NCBI GenBank assembly: GCA_963715575.1
Contig: OY970250.1
Span: 2,666,001-2,730,000, forward strand
Reading direction: 5' to 3'
Length of the DNA stretch: 64,000 bases
From: AC-32 sp963715575
GTDB taxonomy: Bacteria > Actinomycetota > Thermoleophilia > Gaiellales > Gaiellaceae
Shown here: positions 26,710 through 34,629 of the stretch, one piece after another
Layout: each line of letters opens with the position of its first letter
How positions within the stretch are numbered: position 1 is the stretch's first letter
The notes under the pieces: model-generated
Databases searched by the model: none
The model's input: the letters and a program-made list of their open reading frames with translations, nothing else
What the model was told of the DNA's origin: nothing
Translations under genes and position numbers: made by a program

Positions 26710-28007
26710 GCGGCGAACGCCACCCTCCCGGCGGCGACGGTTAGGCGCGGACGGCCGCGCAAGGTCTGTCCGAGCAGCCACGAGTTGGCCGAGCGGGAGC
26801 GGAAGCCGTCCTCCTCGACCCGCCAGGCCGACTCGGTGTCGAGCAGGACGAAGTTCGCCTGCGCCCCGACCGCGATCCGGGGCGGCTCCAGGCCGTACGC
26901 CCGGGCAGGCCCGGCCGACATCCGCTCGAGCAGCGTCTCGAGCGAGATCACGCCCGGCTCGACCAGCTGCGTGTTGAGCGCGCCGAACGCGGTCTCGAGC
27001 CCGGTGACGCCGAAGGGCGCCGCCTCGAAGGGCACCTCCTTCTCATGACGAGCATGTGGCGCGTGATCCGTGGCGACGCAACCGATCGTCCCGTCGCGCA
27101 CGCCCTCGACCAGCGCGGCGCGGTCGTCGGCGCTGCGCAAGGGCGGGTTCATCTTCACGTTCGAGTCGAGCGAGCGAACCGCCTCGACGGTCAGGCAGAG
27201 GTGGTGCGGCGTGACCTCGGCGGTCGCCTGGACGCCCCTCGCCTGCGCGGCCCGCAGGGCCTCGACCGATTCGCGCGCCGAGAGGTGCAGCAGGTGCAGC
27301 GGCGCCTCCTCGAAGGCGGCGAGCGAGAGGTCGCGCTCGACCATCAAGCTCTCGGCGACCGACGGGTAGCCGGTGAAGCCGAGCTCCGCGGAGACCGCGC
27401 CCTCGTGCATCTGGCCGCCCTTCGAGAGCGTCGGCTCCTCGCAGTGCGGCGCGAGCCGGCGCCCGGTGATGCGGTGGTACTGGAGCGCGCGGCGCATCAG
27501 GCCGGGCGCGACGACCGGGCGGCCGTCGTCGGTGAAGCCGGCCGCGCCCTGGTCGGCAAGCTCTGCCATCTCGGTCAACTCGGCCCCCTCCTGGCCGCGC
27601 GTGATCGCCGCGAGGAAGCCGACGGGGATCACCGCCTGCGCCTTGGCGTCCTCGACCAGCGAGCCGAGCACCGCGGCCGAGTCGACGACCGGGTCGGTGT
27701 TCGGCATGGCGAGGATCGCGCAGTAGCCGCCGGCCGCGGCGGCCTCGGTGCCCGAGGCGATCGTCTCCTCGTCCTCTCCGCCCGGCACGCGCAGATGCAC
27801 GTGCGGGTCGACGAAGGCCGGCGCGAGCACGAGCCCGGCGCCGTCGACCACGCGGTGGCCGTTCGCGTCGACCCCCTCGCCGAGCGCGGCGATCGTGCCG
27901 TTGTCGATCCGGACGTCGAGGACCGCGTCCACGCCCTCGACCGGGTCGAGCACGCGGGCGCCTCGCACGACGAGATCGTCCTTGCGTCCGTTCCTGCCGT
28001 AGAGCAT
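26706..28007 (-). CDS. pyrC: Dihydroorotase
   Basis: 433-aa type I dihydroorotase, closing carbamoyl aspartate to dihydroorotate. The metal-binding HVHLRVPG motif lies near residue 69, MPNTDP near 100, the histidines of HCEEP and HLLHLSA follow, and ATDHAPH with catalytic Asp lies near 308. In type I enzymes Asp rather than carboxylated Lys bridges the metals. It starts with the ATG overlapping the pyrB stop (TGATG). Confidence 0.95.
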   Translation of the reverse strand: MLYGRNGRKDDLVVRGARVLDPVEGVDAVLDVRIDNGTIAALGEGVDANGHRVVDGAGLVLAPAFVDPHVHLRVPGGEDEETIASGTEAAAAGGYCAILAMPNTDPVVDSAAVLGSLVEDAKAQAVIPVGFLAAITRGQEGAELTEMAELADQGAAGFTDDGRPVVAPGLMRRALQYHRITGRRLAPHCEEPTLSKGGQMHEGAVSAELGFTGYPSVAESLMVERDLSLAAFEEAPLHLLHLSARESVEALRAAQARGVQATAEVTPHHLCLTVEAVRSLDSNVKMNPPLRSADDRAALVEGVRDGTIGCVATDHAPHARHEKEVPFEAAPFGVTGLETAFGALNTQLVEPGVISLETLLERMSAGPARAYGLEPPRIAVGAQANFVLLDTESAWRVEEDGFRSRSANSWLLGQTLRGRPRLTVAAGRVAFAA

Positions 28008-28994
28008 CAGGCCACCTCCAGCGGCTCGGCGGCTTCGACCGGGACCGGCCCGGTTGTGAGCAGGTCGTAGAGCACCGCCATCCGCACGACGAGGCCGGCG
28101 CGCACCTGCGCCTCGATCAGCGCTGCGCCCGCGTCCGCGACCCGCGGGTCGATCTCGACGCCGCGGTTCATCGGGCCGGGGTGCATCACCTTCTGGCCCG
28201 GACGAATCCGCTCGGGCGTGACGCCCCAGCGCTCGGTGTACTCGCGCAGCGAGGGCACGTAGTTGGCGCCCTCGGCCATCCGCTCGCGCTGCATGCGCAG
28301 GACGTAGACCACGTCCGCGTCGGCGATCGCGCCGATCTCGTGCGAGACCTCGCAGCCCATCGCCTCGATCCCGCGCGGGATCAGCGGCGGCGGCCCGACG
28401 AGCGTCACCTTCGCGCCCATCAGCGTCAGCGCCTGGACGTTCGAGCGCGCGACCCGCGAGTGCAGCACGTCGCCGACGATCGCCACGTGGACACCCTCGA
28501 TCCGGCCGAGCTCGTCCTGGATCGTGTAGAGGTCGAGCAGCGCCTGGGTCGGATGCTGGTGCTTGCCGTCGCCGGCGTTGACGACGTGCGCGTCGGTGTA
28601 GCGCGCGACCAGCTGCGGCGCGCCGATCTGCGGGTGGCGGATCACGATCACGTCCGGGTCGTAGGCGCCGAGCGTGAGCGCGGTGTCCTTCAGCGACTCG
28701 CCCTTGTCTACCGACGAGCCCGCGGCCTTGATCGACATCGTGTCCGCGCTCAGGCGCTTGGCGGCCAGCTCGAAGCTCGACGAGGTGCGGGTCGAGGACT
28801 CGTAGAAAACGTTCACAACCGTGCGGCCGCGCAGCGTCGGCAGCTTCTTCACCTCGCGCTCGAGCGAGCGCGAGAAGCTCTTCGCGGTCGACAGCAGCCG
28901 CTCGACGTCCTCGCGCTCGAGGTCGCCGATCGAGATCAGGTGCCGGCGCGGCGGTTGCTTCGGCGGGAGGTAGCCCTCCCGCATGACGTGGATC

Positions 28995-29002
<8 letters not shown>
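28007..29002 (-). CDS. pyrB: Aspartate carbamoyltransferase catalytic subunit
   Basis: 331-aa enzyme making carbamoyl aspartate. The carbamoyl-phosphate loop is FYESSTRTSSSFE, followed by SVDKGESLKDT, the HPTQALLDLYT aspartate-binding segment and HPGPMNRGVEI. The ATG at 29002 has AAGGAG a few bases upstream and overlaps the pyrR stop by eight bases; a second ATG six codons in is less likely. No pyrI regulatory subunit is adjacent, consistent with a PyrR-controlled operon. Confidence 0.95.
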
Positions 29003-29630
<628 letters not shown>

Positions 29631-29662
29631 GCGAGGGCCTTACGGGCGTTGCTCACCTTGGA

Positions 29663-29688
29663 CTCCTTTCCGGCCTCACGGGACCGGG
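29663..29688 (-). promoter_or_regulatory. PyrR-binding RNA hairpin abutting the ribosome-binding site
   Basis: Read 5' to 3' on the minus strand: CCGG, bulged U, CC, loop CGUGA, GG, CCGG (29670-29687). It contains UCCCGUGAGGC, which fits the known PyrR-binding-loop core UCCNGNGAGGY at every fixed position. The Shine-Dalgarno AAAGGAG (29663-29669) follows with no gap. PyrR bound here would hide the ribosome site, as proposed for mycobacteria. No terminator is present, so control is probably translational. Confidence 0.75.
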
Positions 29689-29716
29689 TTAAAGGGGTAC
29701 TGATCGGTGCGGGAGC

Positions 29717-30412
29717 CTACACGGGCGTCCGGACGGCGACCGCAACGAGCCACTCGACCCGGTAGTCGACCCGCTCCGAGAGCTCGCGCTCGGCCCGCGC
29801 GAAGCCGGCCTCGTACTCCTCCTCGGAGATCAGGTCGAAGGTCGAGATGTGCTTGCCGCGGATCCGCTCGAGCGCGTCCTCGCGGCTCAGCGAGCCCGTC
29901 TGCGAGAGCCGGATCAGGCGAACCTCTGCGAAGGCCGCGAGCTCCGCGGTCAGCTCGTCCGCGCTCGGGAAGCGCTCCCGGTCGGCCGCCTCCATCGACG
30001 GGAAGAGCTCGTTCAGCCAGAACTCGTCGAAGTAGGACGGGTCGAACGTCGCCACCGCGAAGCGGCCGCCGGGCTCGAGCACGCGCGCGGCCTCCGCGAA
30101 GGCGCGCGGCCGGTCGACCAGGTGCGCGACGAGCCACATCGTCGCCCGCTCGAACCAGCCGTCCTTGAACGGGAGCTCCTCGGCCGAGCCGAGCTTCAGG
30201 CCCGCGCCGCCGACGCGGGAGCGGGCGACCTCCAGCATCTCCGGCGAGCGGTCGACGCCCCACGCCTTCGCGACCTCGGCCAGCTGGGCGAGGAAGCGGC
30301 CGGTCCCGCAGCCGATGTCGAGCACGCGCCGGCCGGTCAGGTCGGCCTCGCGGATCAGCGTCTCCGCGACCTCACGCCAGTTCGCGTCGTACGGGCGCAG
30401 CCGGTCGTACAC
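29717..30412 (-). CDS. Class I SAM-dependent methyltransferase
   Basis: 231-aa Rossmann-fold methyltransferase. Motif I is VLDIGCGTGRFLAQL near residue 30, the acidic SAM contact follows in GVDRSPEMLEVARSR, and RVLEPGGRFAVATF marks the later strand. The substrate is unknown; the fold fits methyltransferase type 11/25 proteins acting on small molecules. It starts with GTG at 30412, 19 bases after the DUF2007 gene, and its stop lies about 60 bases before the pyrR leader. Confidence 0.8.
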   Translation of the reverse strand: MYDRLRPYDANWREVAETLIREADLTGRRVLDIGCGTGRFLAQLAEVAKAWGVDRSPEMLEVARSRVGGAGLKLGSAEELPFKDGWFERATMWLVAHLVDRPRAFAEAARVLEPGGRFAVATFDPSYFDEFWLNELFPSMEAADRERFPSADELTAELAAFAEVRLIRLSQTGSLSREDALERIRGKHISTFDLISEEEYEAGFARAERELSERVDYRVEWLVAVAVRTPV

Positions 30413-30431
30413 GGCCGCGCGGCTCGAGAAA

Positions 30432-30665
30432 TCAGGCGTCGGCGATCGGATCGTCGGGCTCGGTCATCGACTCGATCGCCTCGCGGGCCGCCTCGAGCTG
30501 GTCCTCGGGGACGAACACCTTCAGCGGCAGGTCCTCGACCTCGCGCGGGTGGTGCTCGACCGCGCTTTCGAGCTCGACCTCGATCCCCGCGTCCCGCAGG
30601 ATCGACTCGATCTCCTCGGCCTCGGCCACGGTCTCGGCCAGCGCGACCTGCACGAGCGAGCTCAC
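30432..30665 (-). CDS. DUF2007-type small signal-transducing protein
   Basis: 77-aa ferredoxin-like protein. The pattern LVQVALAETVAEAEEIESILRDAGIEVEL, then LPLKVFVPEDQLEAAREAIES, matches the DUF2007 family (putative signal transducing protein). The start GTG overlaps the rnz stop as GTGA, so it is translated together with RNase Z. The function is unknown; the fold suggests ligand binding or protein interaction. Confidence 0.75.
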   Translation of the reverse strand: MSSLVQVALAETVAEAEEIESILRDAGIEVELESAVEHHPREVEDLPLKVFVPEDQLEAAREAIESMTEPDDPIADA

Positions 30666-31663
30666 GAGACGGCCTCCGGCGCGGGCGCGGGCTCGGGCTG
30701 CTCGGCCTCGCGGCGGTGTTGCACGCCGCCCTTGACCAGGCGCGGCGAGCCCCGCTCGGGGAACGGCACGTCGATCACGTCGAAATCCTTCGGCACCACG
30801 GTCTCGGGGAAGATCGTACGTGCCTCGCGGGCCACCTCGTGCCCGAAGTAGCGGTTCGAGAGGTGCGTCAGCGCCAGCAGGCCGACCTCCGCCTCGCGCG
30901 CGAGCTCGGCCGCCTCCAGCGCGGTGGCGTGCCCGGTCTCCTGCGCCCGCTCCCGCTCGTCCTCGAGAAAGGTCGCCTCGTGGACGAGCACCTCCGCTCC
31001 GCGCGCGGCCTCGAGCACCGTCGCCGAAGGCGCCGTGTCGCCGCTGAGCACGACCTTCCGCCCGGGGCGCGGCGGGCCGAGCACCTCGTCCGGCGTGACG
31101 ACGCGGTCGTCCTCGAGCGTGATCGACTCGCCGGCCTGCAGCAGCCCGCGCGCGGGCCCGTTGGGCACGCCGAGCGTGTCCGCGGCCTCGACGTCGAAGC
31201 GTCCGGGCCGCGGGTGCTCGACCAGCGCGAAGCCGAGCGACTGCACCGCGTGGGCGACCGGGAACGTGACGAGGTTGTAGTCGCCTCGCTCGAGCACGTC
31301 GCCGGGCTTCAGCTCGACCAGCTCGAGCGGGTAGGTGAGCTTGCCGAAGATCCGCCGCAGCGCCCCGAACAGCTCCTTCAGGCCGGGCGGCCCGTGGATC
31401 GTCAGCGGCAGGTCCCGGCCACGGAGCGCGAACGTCTTCAGCATTCCGGGCAGGCCCAGGTAGTGGTCGGCGTGGAAGTGCGAGACGAACACCTCGCGCA
31501 GCTCGACCAGGCCCACCGAGGAGCGCAGCATCTGCCGCTGCGTGCCCTCGCCGCAGTCGAACAGGAGCCGCTCGCCGCCGCGGCGCAGCAGCAGCGCCGA
31601 GGGGCCGCGCTGGGCCGTCGGGACCGAGCCCGAGGTACCGAAGAAGACGAGATCCAGGTCCAC
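30662..31663 (-). CDS. rnz: Ribonuclease Z
   Basis: 333-aa metallo-beta-lactamase endonuclease that trims tRNA 3' ends. The N-terminus DLDLVFFGTSGSVP is typical, as is the metal site SHFHADHYLGLPG, followed by LSGDTAPS and LTHLSNRYF. The exosite arm lies in between. The GTG at 31663 is chosen by family start and because TACAAT sits 6 nt upstream, giving a leaderless transcript. The C-terminal 30 residues are a low-complexity tail. Confidence 0.92.
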   Translation of the reverse strand: MDLDLVFFGTSGSVPTAQRGPSALLLRRGGERLLFDCGEGTQRQMLRSSVGLVELREVFVSHFHADHYLGLPGMLKTFALRGRDLPLTIHGPPGLKELFGALRRIFGKLTYPLELVELKPGDVLERGDYNLVTFPVAHAVQSLGFALVEHPRPGRFDVEAADTLGVPNGPARGLLQAGESITLEDDRVVTPDEVLGPPRPGRKVVLSGDTAPSATVLEAARGAEVLVHEATFLEDERERAQETGHATALEAAELAREAEVGLLALTHLSNRYFGHEVAREARTIFPETVVPKDFDVIDVPFPERGSPRLVKGGVQHRREAEQPEPAPAPEAVS

Positions 31664-31688
31664 GGGCCGATTGTAGGGTTGCCTCGTC
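31664..31688. promoter_or_regulatory. Divergent leaderless promoters sharing one TA step (rnz / SnoaL-like gene)
   Basis: The minus-strand -10 TACAAT (31670-31675) ends 6 nt before the rnz GTG. The plus-strand -10 TAGGGT (31674-31679) ends 9 nt before the ATG at 31689. The two boxes share the TA at 31674-31675. Only 25 bp separate the two coding regions, leaving no room for separate promoters and leaders. Confidence 0.5.
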
Positions 31689-32132
31689 ATGACCGACGTT
31701 CGCGAGCTGATCAGGCGCGAGCCCTCGCAGGAGGAGCACGATGCGATCCGCGAGCTCTGGAAGCGCCACTCGGTCGCCGAGGACAACCGCGACCTGCCGG
31801 GCCTGCTCGCCACGCTGACCGACGACTGCGTCTACGAGCTCGTCCAGACCGGCCACCGCTGGGAGGGGCACGATGGTGCGGCCCGCTTTTACGGCGGCCT
31901 GCTCGGCTCGTTCCCCGACATCCACTTCGACCTGACCGACATCGTGATCGGCCCGCAGGGCGTCTGCGAGGAGGCCGACGTGACCGGCACGCACGAGGCC
32001 GAGTGGCTCGGCATCCCGCCCACCGGCGAGCGCCTCGCGTGGAAGGTGACGATCTTCTTCCCGTGGGACCGCGAGCGGCGGCTGTTCACCGGCGAACGCG
32101 TCTACACCGCGGGCCTGCCGCTAGCCGGCTGA
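31689..32132 (+). CDS. SnoaL-like / NTF2-fold protein
   Basis: 147-aa protein of the NTF2-like superfamily with the SnoaL pattern: HSVAEDNRDLPGLLATLTDDCVYE, GHDGAARFYGGLLGSFPDIHFDL, and VTGTHEAEWLGIPPTGERLAWKV. Members include polyketide cyclases, isomerases and many stress-linked proteins of unknown substrate. Divergent from rnz; its 3' end overlaps the convergent LysM gene by 12 bases. Confidence 0.8.
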   Translation: MTDVRELIRREPSQEEHDAIRELWKRHSVAEDNRDLPGLLATLTDDCVYELVQTGHRWEGHDGAARFYGGLLGSFPDIHFDLTDIVIGPQGVCEEADVTGTHEAEWLGIPPTGERLAWKVTIFFPWDRERRLFTGERVYTAGLPLAG

Positions 32133-32369
32133 GGGCAGCACCAGCCGCTCGCCCGGCACGAGCAGGTTCCCGCCGAGGTGGTTGCGGTGGTCGATGCGGT
32201 AGATCGCGTCGCGCGGGTCGCCCGCGTAGTGTCTGATCGCGATCGACCAGAGCGTGTCGCCCGGCCGAACCGTGTAGCGCTGCTCCGGCCCCGCGCCGTG
32301 CGAGGCCCGCGCGAGCGCGGCCCAGGCGATCAAGGCGAGGGCCGCGATGAGGAGGATTTTCCCGAACAT
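32121..32369 (-). CDS. SOS-controlled TM-LysM protein, YneA/ChiZ-like candidate division inhibitor
   Basis: 82-aa protein with an N-terminal membrane segment (residues 3-20, ILLIAALALIAWAALA) and a single LysM domain (about residues 30-78: YTVRPGDTLWSIAIRHYAG...LVPGERLVLPS). This is the architecture of the SOS division suppressor YneA of Bacillus and resembles the LysM part of mycobacterial ChiZ. The ATG lies inside a LexA box and 8 nt after a -10 box, so the transcript is leaderless. LexA is not encoded in this window. Function is inferred from architecture and control; the LysM assignment itself is firm. Confidence 0.8.
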   Translation of the reverse strand: MFGKILLIAALALIAWAALARASHGAGPEQRYTVRPGDTLWSIAIRHYAGDPRDAIYRIDHRNHLGGNLLVPGERLVLPSAG

Positions 32370-32406
32370 GTGTTCGCATAGTAGAGCGAACGTCTGTTCG
32401 TGTCAA
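32363..32406 (-). promoter_or_regulatory. Consensus promoter with two LexA (SOS) boxes
   Basis: Minus-strand -35 TTGACA (32401-32406), 17-bp spacer, -10 TACTAT (32378-32383), ATG at 32369. Box 1 (32363-32376) is a perfect CGAAC-ATGT-GTTCG palindrome covering the start codon. Box 2 (32387-32400) is CGAAC-GTCT-GTTCG and fills the spacer between -35 and -10. Both fit the GAAC-N4-GTTC LexA consensus of actinobacteria and firmicutes; centres lie 24 bp apart. Confidence 0.85.
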
Positions 32407-33509
32407 GTCGGGGCGAGAAACCGCCCGTCCCGGTACACCAGCTCGCCATCGGCGTAGACCTCGCCGCCCGAGCGGAGGTCGCAGATCATGTCCCAGTGCA
32501 GGGCCGAGCGGTTCGTGCCGCCGCACTCGGGATACGCCGAGCCGAGCGCGAGGTGCATCGTGCCGCCGATCTTCTCGTCGAAGAGGATGTTGCGCGTGAA
32601 GACGCGGACCGCCTCGTTCAGCCCGAAGGCCAGCTCCCCCACCCGCCGCGCGCCCTCGTCGAGCGCGACCATCTCCTGCAGGAAGTCCTCGCCGCTCGAA
32701 GCGGTGGCCTCGACCACCTCGCCCTCGCGGAAGCGGAGGCGCACGTCGTCCACCTGCCGGCCACGGAAGACCGCCGGGAAGGTAAACGTGATCTCGCCCT
32801 CCGCGCTCTCGTCGAGCGGGGCAGTGAAGACCTCGCCGTCCGGGAAGTTCTCGTGCCCGTCCGCGGCGACCCAGGTCCGGTCTCCGCCCACTGCGAAGGT
32901 CAGGTCAGTGCCCTCGGCAACGAAGTGCAGCTCCTCCTTCGTCCCGAGGAGCTCGACCACGCGCTGCAGCTCGTCCGCGAAGGCGCGCCAGCGCTCGACG
33001 GGGTCGCCGTCGTCGAGCAGCGCCGCGTCGAAGATGAAGTCCTCGTACTCGGCGAGCGACATCTCGGCGTCCTGCGCCGCGCCGTTCGTCGGGTAGGCGG
33101 TCAGCACCCAGCGCAGCTCGCCGTCGAGCGCGCGCTCGAGGTAGCGCTCCCGCCAGCCCACGCGGGCCCGCTGCACGCGGGCCTGGCGCTCGGGATCGAT
33201 GGAGGTCAGCGCCTTCGTGTTCGTCGGCGAGTCGATCACGATCCAGACGTCGGCCTGCTCGATGTCCTCCTGCTCGGCCGGGGTCAGCCACTCGACCTGC
33301 TCGTCGCTGCCCTCGCTCAGCAGGAGCCCTTCCACCTCGGGCGCGCACCGCATCGACGGATTGCCGCCGGCCCGCAGGACGGCGCCGTAGAGCTCCTCGA
33401 GCAGCGGCTCGACGTTGATCGTCCCCTGGATCACGGTCAGGTCGCCGGGCCGCACCCCGCCGGAGTAGCCGACGAGGACGTCGGCGAGCCGGCGCAGCCG
33501 GTCAGACAC
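32403..33509 (-). CDS. M29-family aminopeptidase (first of tandem pair)
   Basis: 368-aa metallo-aminopeptidase of the AmpS/PepS/AmpT type, which releases N-terminal residues using two metal ions. Family landmarks include NFPDGEVFTAPL, the glutamate-rich segment near RLRFREGEVVEA, FGLNEAV, FDEKIGGTMHLALG and SALHWDMICDL near the C-terminus. The GTG at 33509 overlaps the stop region of the upstream paralogue by eight bases. Its stop codon overlaps the -35 of the SOS promoter. No signal peptide, so cytoplasmic. Confidence 0.88.
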   Translation of the reverse strand: MSDRLRRLADVLVGYSGGVRPGDLTVIQGTINVEPLLEELYGAVLRAGGNPSMRCAPEVEGLLLSEGSDEQVEWLTPAEQEDIEQADVWIVIDSPTNTKALTSIDPERQARVQRARVGWRERYLERALDGELRWVLTAYPTNGAAQDAEMSLAEYEDFIFDAALLDDGDPVERWRAFADELQRVVELLGTKEELHFVAEGTDLTFAVGGDRTWVAADGHENFPDGEVFTAPLDESAEGEITFTFPAVFRGRQVDDVRLRFREGEVVEATASSGEDFLQEMVALDEGARRVGELAFGLNEAVRVFTRNILFDEKIGGTMHLALGSAYPECGGTNRSALHWDMICDLRSGGEVYADGELVYRDGRFLAPT

Positions 33510-34629
33510 GCGCGGGAGCGGCCGTCTCCAGGAAGCGGCCGGCCTGCCAGACGAGCTCGCCGTCGGCGTAGACCTCGCCGTCCTCACGCAGGTCGCAGAC
33601 GAGGTCCCAGTGCAGCGCCGACTCGTTCAGCCCGCCCAGGTCGGCGAAGGACGAGCCGAGCGCGACGTGCATCGTGCCGCCGATCTTCTCGTCGAAGAGC
33701 GTGTTCTGGGTGAAGCGGTCGATCTCGTAGTTGAGCCCGAAGGCGACCTCGCCCAGCCGACGAGCGCCGTCGTCCAGCTCGAGCATCGCGTCGAGGTGCT
33801 CGCCCCCGCGCGAGGCTTCCGCCTCGACCACGGCGCCGTCCTCGAAGCGCAGGCGGATGCCCGTCACCTCGCGCCCGTGGAAGAGCGCCGGGTAGGTGAA
33901 GCTGATCTCGCCCTCGGTGACCGTCTCTAGCGGGCTCGTGTAGACCTCGCCGTCGGGCATGTTGTAGCGGCCGTCCGCGGGCTGCCAGCGCCGGCCCTCG
34001 ACGCCGACCTTGAGGTCGGTTCCCGACCCCACGATCCGGAGCTCACGAGCCTCCGTCAGCGCCTCAGCGCGGGCGCGCAGCTCCGCGCGGACGCCTTCCC
34101 AGTGCGCGACCGGGTCGCCCGGCTCCTCGACGTGGCAGGCGCGGAAGACGAAGCGCTCGTACTCGGCGAGCGACATCTGCGCGTCCTGCGCGTGCGCCTC
34201 GGTCGGGAAGAGGACGCCGAGCCACCCCAGCTCGCCGGCCGACATCCGCTGCCAGCGGCGCTTGGCCAGCTGTTGCGAGGCGGCGATCAGCCGCTGGTGG
34301 CGCGCCGGGTCGGCGTGCGTGAGGGCGCGGGTGTTCGACTCCGACCAGATCGTCACGAGCGCGTCGACTAGCTCGAGCTCGGCCTTCGCGATCGGCGAGA
34401 CGTATTCGAGCTGCTCGTCGCTGGCCTCCGCGAGCAGCAGCTCCGGCAGGCGCTCGAGCTGGAGGTCGACGTACGGGTGCGCGCCGGCCGCGAGCGCGGC
34501 GCGGTAGATCTCGATCGCGAGCGGCGCGGACACCGGCGGCGCATCGACGCGCAGCACCTTGCCCGGCTGCAGGCCGAGCGAGTAGTTGACGACGAGCTCG
34601 CCCAGACGGGCGACCCGTGGATCGTTCAC
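33502..34629 (-). CDS. M29-family aminopeptidase (second of tandem pair)
   Basis: 375-aa paralogue of the adjacent aminopeptidase, sharing NMPDGEVYTSPL, FGLNYEIDRFTQNTLFDEKIGGTMHVALG and SALHWDLVCDL in the same order, so the pair arose by tandem duplication. The GTG start overlaps the stop of the upstream secreted protein gene as GTGA. Two coupled M29 genes next to dgcA-dgcN suggest a peptide/amino-acid catabolic role. The two probably differ in substrate range. Confidence 0.88.
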   Translation of the reverse strand: MNDPRVARLGELVVNYSLGLQPGKVLRVDAPPVSAPLAIEIYRAALAAGAHPYVDLQLERLPELLLAEASDEQLEYVSPIAKAELELVDALVTIWSESNTRALTHADPARHQRLIAASQQLAKRRWQRMSAGELGWLGVLFPTEAHAQDAQMSLAEYERFVFRACHVEEPGDPVAHWEGVRAELRARAEALTEARELRIVGSGTDLKVGVEGRRWQPADGRYNMPDGEVYTSPLETVTEGEISFTYPALFHGREVTGIRLRFEDGAVVEAEASRGGEHLDAMLELDDGARRLGEVAFGLNYEIDRFTQNTLFDEKIGGTMHVALGSSFADLGGLNESALHWDLVCDLREDGEVYADGELVWQAGRFLETAAPARV

